From assembly GCA_012515515.1 (NCBI GenBank), contig JAAYYE010000013.1, positions 1 through 64,000 of the forward strand: 64,000 nucleotides of DNA, given 5' to 3'. The position numbers and the translations under genes are program-made. Of this stretch, positions 59,016 through 64,000 are shown one piece after another. The notes beneath the pieces are model-generated. The model was not told the DNA's origin, searched no databases, and was given only the letters and a program-made list of their open reading frames with translations. The first letter of the stretch is position 1. Every line of letters begins with the position of its first letter. Origin of the DNA: Minisyncoccota bacterium. Its GTDB lineage: Bacteria > Patescibacteria > Microgenomatia > UBA1400 > PJMF01.

Positions 59016-60903
59016 ACTAGCTCACTTAGTTTTTAAAATTAAACCCTTTCTTTTAATTATTTTTATTTTATTGTTGTTGTTAATTTTGTCTTATGTTTAT
59101 AAAGATTTATTTTATGTTGTCTTAGCAGCTTTGATTATTATTTTTCTCCTTCTTAAAAAAGTTTTATCTCAGGCGAAATTTTTAAAATCAAAAAAAAAGA
59201 TAAAAGAAAAAAAACCAAAGGCGAAATCTACAGACATCAATTTTGAGAAGACTTTTAAATTAAGTAAGCGATTAATTAAAAAACCAAAAAAAATTGTATT
59301 TTTTTTGGTCGGCTTGTTGGTTTGTTTACTTGTTTATTTACTTATTTTTGTATTTAAAGTAGGCGATATAGGCGATTTTAGTTTTTTTTCAGACACCCTT
59401 AACAATGTTATTTCAATTTTCCAAAACCTTTATCTCATTGCTTCTTTCGGTCTAATATTTTTAGTTTTTTTAATTTATTTTATTAAACAAAAATCAAGTG
59501 TTATCAGCAAGTTTATTCATTTTATTATTTATTTATTTATTGCCGTCTTTATCGCTTTTTTCCTAGTTTTTACCCTAACATTCTTTTATAAAAATTATTT
59601 ATTATGGAGAATGCCTTCTTCAAACTCGATCATAATTGATTCCGATTTGATTAATGAAGAACTACGAAAAATGGACAAACCACCCACAGTCTTAGTTTCT
59701 TTTGAGGATCTTGGTTCAGAAATTCATCATGCCTATTTAGCGAGTCAAGTTGCTTTTGGCAATAGTTATTTTAAAAATCTTGTGTCTATAAGTCCAACTT
59801 TCATCGAGACAGACACTACTTTTGCAGAAGCGAAAGCAGTTTTAATAGAAAATCAATTGATATTTCCAAAAATAGATAAAGACACAATTGAAAAACTAAG
59901 TCCTAATTTGGGGAAGCTTTATGTGCAATCTTATTTGGAAGATAAATATGTAAAAGAATTACCAACAGTTACTGTTCTAGGCAGACAAGATTATCTTTCA
60001 TATCGAGCAGACATGATAAATGACCAAGTTCTTGAGTTAGAAGAGATAAGCGCCAAACTACAATCAGAATTAAATGGTGTTTACGGAATGATCAATGAAG
60101 CCGAGAGGGCAATTTCACAAAACGAATACTATATTCAAGAGGCTACTTTAAGAAGAACGAGCGATTACGATTATTGTATGACTGCTGGATATTATTCATA
60201 TTATTTGGAAGTTTTTTATCGAACATACAGCGACTCAACATGTGAAAGTGAATGGAATCAATGGTCGGCTATTATCCAAGAATATTATGATAATATTGAT
60301 AGCTTAAACCAAACAATAGCTTGGGCTAGACAAGAAGCAGCCTTTTACAAAGAAACTTTGCAAGAGTTCGATGCCTATATTTCATTAATAGAGTCCCAAA
60401 AAGAAGCAACAGTTTATGAATTAGGCCTATTTGAACCTGGTGAAAATATAAAAATCGCATTAGATAACACTGGCGCCAATTCTTTAGCTGATTATTTATC
60501 GACTTTGGTGCACGAATATTTTCACTATACAAGCTATGTTTCAGATGAAAAAGTTTTGCCACTTTTTTTTGAGGAGGGCTTAACCGAATATTTTGCTAGA
60601 AAATCAATTGAACAAGAATTAAAAATTAGCACGGAGTTGGGCTATCCAGTAATAGTAACAATAATTAACAAAATGGTTGATGATATTGGCTTAGATAAGC
60701 TACAAAATATCTATTTAACTAAGAGTAAAGATGTGCTTATTGCAGAACTCAATCAGGCTTATGGAGATACTTTTTATGAAGATACTGAGTACTTTTTTAT
60801 GCTAATGCTTTATTTGGGGATAGAAGATCAATTGGGAATAGCTAATAATATCCTTTTTAGAATTGGAGGGGACCAATTAAATCTAGAAGACTATAAAATT
60901 TAA
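59008..60903 (+). CDS. Polytopic membrane gluzincin-type metallopeptidase
   Basis: 631 aa. About five or six membrane helices in the first 200 residues, then a coiled-coil-rich region (about 330-470) and the zinc site HEYFH (502-506) with the downstream EEGLTEYF glutamates at 522-527: HExxH plus E as in gluzincins (M1/peptidase MA-like). Active site probably external. Substrate unknown. Coupled to the 405-aa gene; a maturation or wall-remodelling pair is a guess. Confidence 0.85.
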   Translation: MSKLAHLVFKIKPFLLIIFILLLLLILSYVYKDLFYVVLAALIIIFLLLKKVLSQAKFLKSKKKIKEKKPKAKSTDINFEKTFKLSKRLIKKPKKIVFFLVGLLVCLLVYLLIFVFKVGDIGDFSFFSDTLNNVISIFQNLYLIASFGLIFLVFLIYFIKQKSSVISKFIHFIIYLFIAVFIAFFLVFTLTFFYKNYLLWRMPSSNSIIIDSDLINEELRKMDKPPTVLVSFEDLGSEIHHAYLASQVAFGNSYFKNLVSISPTFIETDTTFAEAKAVLIENQLIFPKIDKDTIEKLSPNLGKLYVQSYLEDKYVKELPTVTVLGRQDYLSYRADMINDQVLELEEISAKLQSELNGVYGMINEAERAISQNEYYIQEATLRRTSDYDYCMTAGYYSYYLEVFYRTYSDSTCESEWNQWSAIIQEYYDNIDSLNQTIAWARQEAAFYKETLQEFDAYISLIESQKEATVYELGLFEPGENIKIALDNTGANSLADYLSTLVHEYFHYTSYVSDEKVLPLFFEEGLTEYFARKSIEQELKISTELGYPVIVTIINKMVDDIGLDKLQNIYLTKSKDVLIAELNQAYGDTFYEDTEYFFMLMLYLGIEDQLGIANNILFRIGGDQLNLEDYKI

Positions 60904-60998
60904 AGTAAAAATCAACATTTTAAAATATTTTCTTTATAAGCTCCTAGCACACCAACATAAAGTTATCATAAAGTTTTTCTAAAAACTTGCAATTATGC

Positions 60999-61004
60999 TA
61001 CACT
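60999..61004 (+). promoter_or_regulatory. Extended -10 box of the 312-aa gene
   Basis: TGCTACACT ends 7 nt before the GTG start at 61012. Confidence 0.4.
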
Positions 61005-61011
61005 AAACCTA

Positions 61012-61950
61012 GTGCCAAAGCCTACACCTGCTCTAGTTATTCATGCTCTTGTGCTGTCTTTAAGTATTTTAGCTTTTTATGTTTTTTGCTTTGCCATTAC
61101 CGATCGTCAACTGATTTTTCTTTACGGTCACCTAGGATATGGGCCTTTGGCAGACTTTAATTTGTCTCGACATTGGATGACTGCTTTGGTAGTGGGGGGT
61201 TTGCTTTTAATTTCTTACTTGCCCCTTAATGTAATTCTTCAGCAACTATATAAAAAATATCAATTCCCAGATTGGGCGAACTTAAGTTGCTATGTTTGTT
61301 TATTTTTATCCCCACCCTTATATTTCTTGCTTAATTTTATTGTGCAGCCGGTTTTGCCTTTTTTACTTAATTTAACTATTTTTTTAATTTTATTTTTAAG
61401 CCTGCGGCTGGTTTTATATTTAACTCATCTCGCTCTCAAAAATTTCAAAGACTTTTTTTGGCTGACGATTGATGCTTGTTCGCTCTTGCCAGTGCTTTTT
61501 ATTTTGCCGATCTTGACGCAATTTGGTCTGAGGCGTTCTTTTCCGCTTTTTGGCTTATTTCTTTTATCACCGCTAGTGATGATGTTGCTGGCTGGCTTAG
61601 CTTTTGCTCTGACAACTTGGTTAAGCAAGCGCTTTAAACGCACTCAGCCCAGCTCTCTACAATTGTTCTTGTCGGCTTTGAGCAGTGCTTATCTATTATT
61701 GCCTTTTTTGCACTATTTTTCCTCAAATCCTGGCGGCACTTTATATATTAGCAATAGCGATAACTTTTTTGCGAATAATCCGCTTATTCAAATTGCCAGT
61801 TATCTATTAGTGCTGGTCTTGCTCAAAGTTTTTAATAAGTGGCGGGGACAAGAGCGAAGTGATGATTTTAAAGCGACGCTTAAACTGTTTTTAGTTTTAG
61901 TTGGCTTGGTTTTGTATATTTTTGCCTTACGCCAGCTTTTAAGCACTTAA
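61012..61950 (+). CDS. Polytopic membrane protein, unknown
   Basis: 312 aa, GTG start supported by the -10 spacing and by good coding from there. About eight membrane helices, few polar motifs. No family recognised. Followed after 86 bp by a deacetylase-like protein in the same direction, possibly one envelope unit. Confidence 0.78.
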   Translation: MPKPTPALVIHALVLSLSILAFYVFCFAITDRQLIFLYGHLGYGPLADFNLSRHWMTALVVGGLLLISYLPLNVILQQLYKKYQFPDWANLSCYVCLFLSPPLYFLLNFIVQPVLPFLLNLTIFLILFLSLRLVLYLTHLALKNFKDFFWLTIDACSLLPVLFILPILTQFGLRRSFPLFGLFLLSPLVMMLLAGLAFALTTWLSKRFKRTQPSSLQLFLSALSSAYLLLPFLHYFSSNPGGTLYISNSDNFFANNPLIQIASYLLVLVLLKVFNKWRGQERSDDFKATLKLFLVLVGLVLYIFALRQLLST

Positions 61951-62036
61951 TATTTTTCTTGAAACTTGGACTTGAAACTTGAAAAGCTGATTTTTTCAGC
62001 CTATCATAAATGCATAGTAATTAATTGAAAGTAATT

Positions 62037-63002
62037 ATGCCCAAATCTTCCTCTAAACGCCCTTCTAAACAAACTTCTCAACGCCCTTCTAAACAGCCCT
62101 CTCAACAGCCAACACTGCGCTTTTCTTATATTTTCTTTTTTATTATTTCTTTAGCCATTTTGGCTTTAGCGCTCACTTACAAACATATTACTCGACAAAC
62201 ACCAATCAATGGCATTCTCCTGCTCATTGAAACAACTGGTGATATTACTGGTTATTATAAGTGGGAAGAAACTTTGGACGCTAAAAATTATAGGGCAATT
62301 GTTCAGCCTGATCGAGCGGTGCTGGAGGCTTATCCAGACTATTTCCGTAGTTTAGCGGCTAAAGGTTATGAAGTAGCGACTGTTTATGCTGAGGCCCCTT
62401 TTTGGCACATGCCTTATGCGGAACAGTACGCAATTATGAAAGAATATAAGGAAACGGCCGAGGCTATTTTGCAGCAGCCGATCAAAATTTTTGCCTCTAA
62501 ATATTTTGCTTATGATGAAAATACCCTCAAGGCAGCCGATGCTTTAGGCATTCCCTATGTGCTGGGACGGGGAAGCGGTATTGAAGCCCTCATCTATACC
62601 CCCCAGGAGTATCAAGCGCGGATTTTGTCGGTGTCAAATTTAGTTTTTGGCGAGATGGGTTCGGGTTCGCTTTGTGATGTGAGTTTGTATCAACGCGGTT
62701 CGCTGACTGAAGACTTTGCTCAACTCTTACAAGAAAGTTGTGATCAACGGCCGCAGGATATGGTTTTAGTATCTCACGTTTATATTGGCGGCACTCGGCT
62801 TGACTGGTGGAATGTTTATGAGCAGGCACTTAATTCCAGGCAAGTTGATTGGCAAAGCTTTGACCAGTGGGCGAGCACCGCCCAGACCATTAGTTTGCCT
62901 TACGCAGAAATTCCCTTTAATGACGAAGTGAAATATGTCGATCCAAAGCCAGCTATGCCTTTGGAAGAGATGGAACTCTTGCCAGAATTAAAGAAAAATT
63001 AA
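62037..63002 (+). CDS. Membrane-anchored polysaccharide-deacetylase-like protein
   Basis: 321 aa from the ATG at 62037 (a TTG lies at 62025). N-terminal Lys/Ser/Gln repeats (KRPSKQTSQRPSKQPSQQP) then a membrane helix at about 30-50. The exported domain shows a NodB-like outline: first strand GILLLIETTGDITG, KGYEVATVYAEAP, and FASKYFAYDENTLKAADALGI (like the G-P-x-G/N-x-T-L region), later VLVSHVYIGG. The TFDDG metal motif is not preserved, so it may be non-catalytic or another TIM-barrel enzyme. Confidence 0.65.
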   Translation: MPKSSSKRPSKQTSQRPSKQPSQQPTLRFSYIFFFIISLAILALALTYKHITRQTPINGILLLIETTGDITGYYKWEETLDAKNYRAIVQPDRAVLEAYPDYFRSLAAKGYEVATVYAEAPFWHMPYAEQYAIMKEYKETAEAILQQPIKIFASKYFAYDENTLKAADALGIPYVLGRGSGIEALIYTPQEYQARILSVSNLVFGEMGSGSLCDVSLYQRGSLTEDFAQLLQESCDQRPQDMVLVSHVYIGGTRLDWWNVYEQALNSRQVDWQSFDQWASTAQTISLPYAEIPFNDEVKYVDPKPAMPLEEMELLPELKKN

Positions 63003-63070
63003 GCATTCTGCTCACTAAATACTAAAACCAACATGGTCAGAGCAGAGATCTTAGCGAAAATTGAGTCAGT

Positions 63071-64000
63071 TTAATCAGCTTTTGCTTTATTTAGATCCAA
63101 AGCATTTTCGTTAAGCGAGACCTTTAAAAACTCTTCTTCTTTATTAGGGAAAAGATTAAGCATTGCTTGATAGCTCCATTGCTCGTATTTGTTAAAATAC
63201 ATTTCTTCAGCTAATTGATGATCAATCTGAAAATTTCGTATAAAAGTTAACCAATTAACGCTCGGATCTAGAGAAGCTGTTAGTAGCTCTATGCCAAAAG
63301 CACTTGCTCCTCTTTCTTTAAAAGTGGCTAGAGCCGTAAAGTAATTAGTGGCTGCTTCATCTAATCCTACTAAAAATTTATTTGCGCCACTTAATATGTG
63401 TAGACACTCATGATAAGCAGCTGTCCACAGTATGTGTTCAAGCATTTCTTTTTGCTTAATTATTGTTGGTTTTTCTGATTTAAAATTTGGGGATATTGGT
63501 TTATATATTCCAAATCTATATGGAATATATTCGGCCAACACATCGATCATTTGTTCTTGATTCTTTGGTAAGGTAAAATCTTCTCTTTGTATTAAGTCAT
63601 ATAGTTGTAAAAAATATGGATTAGCCGCTGTTTGCAGCAAAAGTTCTTGGTTGAAGACAATTACACCTTTAAAATAAGTGCCTGCTAGACAAGATTTACT
63701 AGTGGGTGTATCAGAAAAATTATTTGAAAAATTTCGATAATCTTTGTTGTTGAGAAAAATTACTCGACTATTTTGTAAAGCTTTAAAGAGTTCTTGGAAT
63801 TGTGGATTTGCTTTATGATAAAAATCTTTAGCGACGCTAATATAGGCATCTCTAAATATTTTCTGCCTATTTATTCCCTCAATTTCAGGAGCTTGTTCCA
63901 TGTTGCTGATTATGTCATAAGCTAAGTTCATCGCTTTTGGCTCAATATCAAAATTTAATCGATCATCATTTTCTTGATTTTGGATTGTTTCTTCTGCTCT
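63071..64000 (-). CDS. HExxH metallopeptidase-like protein (N-terminus outside window)
   Basis: The frame is open from the stop at 63071 through the right edge, so the ATG at 63931 may be internal and the protein longer. Zinc motif HECLH in TAAYHECLHILSG, followed by GLDEAATNYF, fits a gluzincin-like site. Soluble so far as visible; acidic/Gln-rich beginning (RAEETIQNQENDD). Family not named. The polar N-terminal composition resembles the 665-aa and 1506-aa unknowns. Confidence 0.75.
   Translation of the reverse strand, partial: RAEETIQNQENDDRLNFDIEPKAMNLAYDIISNMEQAPEIEGINRQKIFRDAYISVAKDFYHKANPQFQELFKALQNSRVIFLNNKDYRNFSNNFSDTPTSKSCLAGTYFKGVIVFNQELLLQTAANPYFLQLYDLIQREDFTLPKNQEQMIDVLAEYIPYRFGIYKPISPNFKSEKPTIIKQKEMLEHILWTAAYHECLHILSGANKFLVGLDEAATNYFTALATFKERGASAFGIELLTASLDPSVNWLTFIRNFQIDHQLAEEMYFNKYEQWSYQAMLNLFPNKEEEFLKVSLNENALDLNKAKAD

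Noticed and set aside
1..64000. CRISPR array or insertion sequence
   Set aside because: I saw no regularly spaced direct repeats with unique spacers and no transposase; the repeats present are coding repeats or short tandem copies.
1..64000. Alternative genetic code with TGA read as glycine (Gracilibacteria type)
   Set aside because: TGA serves as stop in several genes here, for example those ending at 34649, 55881 and 57633, and conserved proteins read through cleanly with the standard code.

Overview
The window reads as chromosomal DNA of an uncultivated Patescibacteria (CPR) bacterium. It is AT-rich with standard stop usage: TGA ends genes, so the Gracilibacteria recoding is unlikely. Core genes are shortened or rearranged, there are many membrane or secreted proteins of unknown function, ComEC is split into two genes, and wall-synthesis genes sit beside CPR-type surface proteins. 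The phylum-level call is inference; there is no rRNA gene here to test it.

Layout. 1-6.1 kb: minus-strand gene, open past the left edge, for a giant fibre-like surface protein with an integrase-type N-terminal domain. 6.6-16 kb: PaaX-like regulator, leuS, comEA, comEC split over two genes, M16 peptidase. 16.4-19.2 kb: ndk, a polytopic membrane protein, Fic protein, tRNA-Arg and tRNA-Pro. 19.3-26.2 kb: PEGA/propeller protein, a degenerate MreB-like protein, murF-murD, TagA-type glycosyltransferase, small HTH protein. 26.5-40.2 kb: translation block with rplJ-rplL behind an L10 leader, DUF2207 protein, thrS behind a Thr-codon leader peptide and attenuator, then a minus-strand dockerin / cohesin-like / secE / nusG / rplK / rplA operon, galU, a candidate structured RNA, tRNA-Thr, tRNA-Tyr, tRNA-Thr, pgeF-like and rpmG. 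40.2-53.2 kb: GT-B glycosyltransferase, tRNA-Trp, a GT-C-like membrane protein, and large lineage-specific unknown proteins up to 1507 aa. 53.3-57.6 kb: nuclease-rich accessory segment (MazG-like, PD-(D/E)XK plus SF1 helicase, two tiny genes around a 33-bp palindrome, DUF2779 nuclease). 57.8-64 kb: membrane and secreted proteins, among them two HExxH metallopeptidases.

Two expression modes are visible. Translation genes and genes inside operons have AGAAAGGA-type ribosome-binding sites. Many first genes instead have a -10 box only 6-10 nt before the start codon, often an extended TGnTATAAT form, which implies leaderless mRNAs. The clearest regulatory system is upstream of thrS: a 14-codon leader with five Thr codons, a terminator, and an upstream segment able to disrupt it. 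The usual ancestral cluster tRNA(Thr-Tyr-Thr)-secE-nusG-rplKAJL is present but broken up by inversions and insertions.
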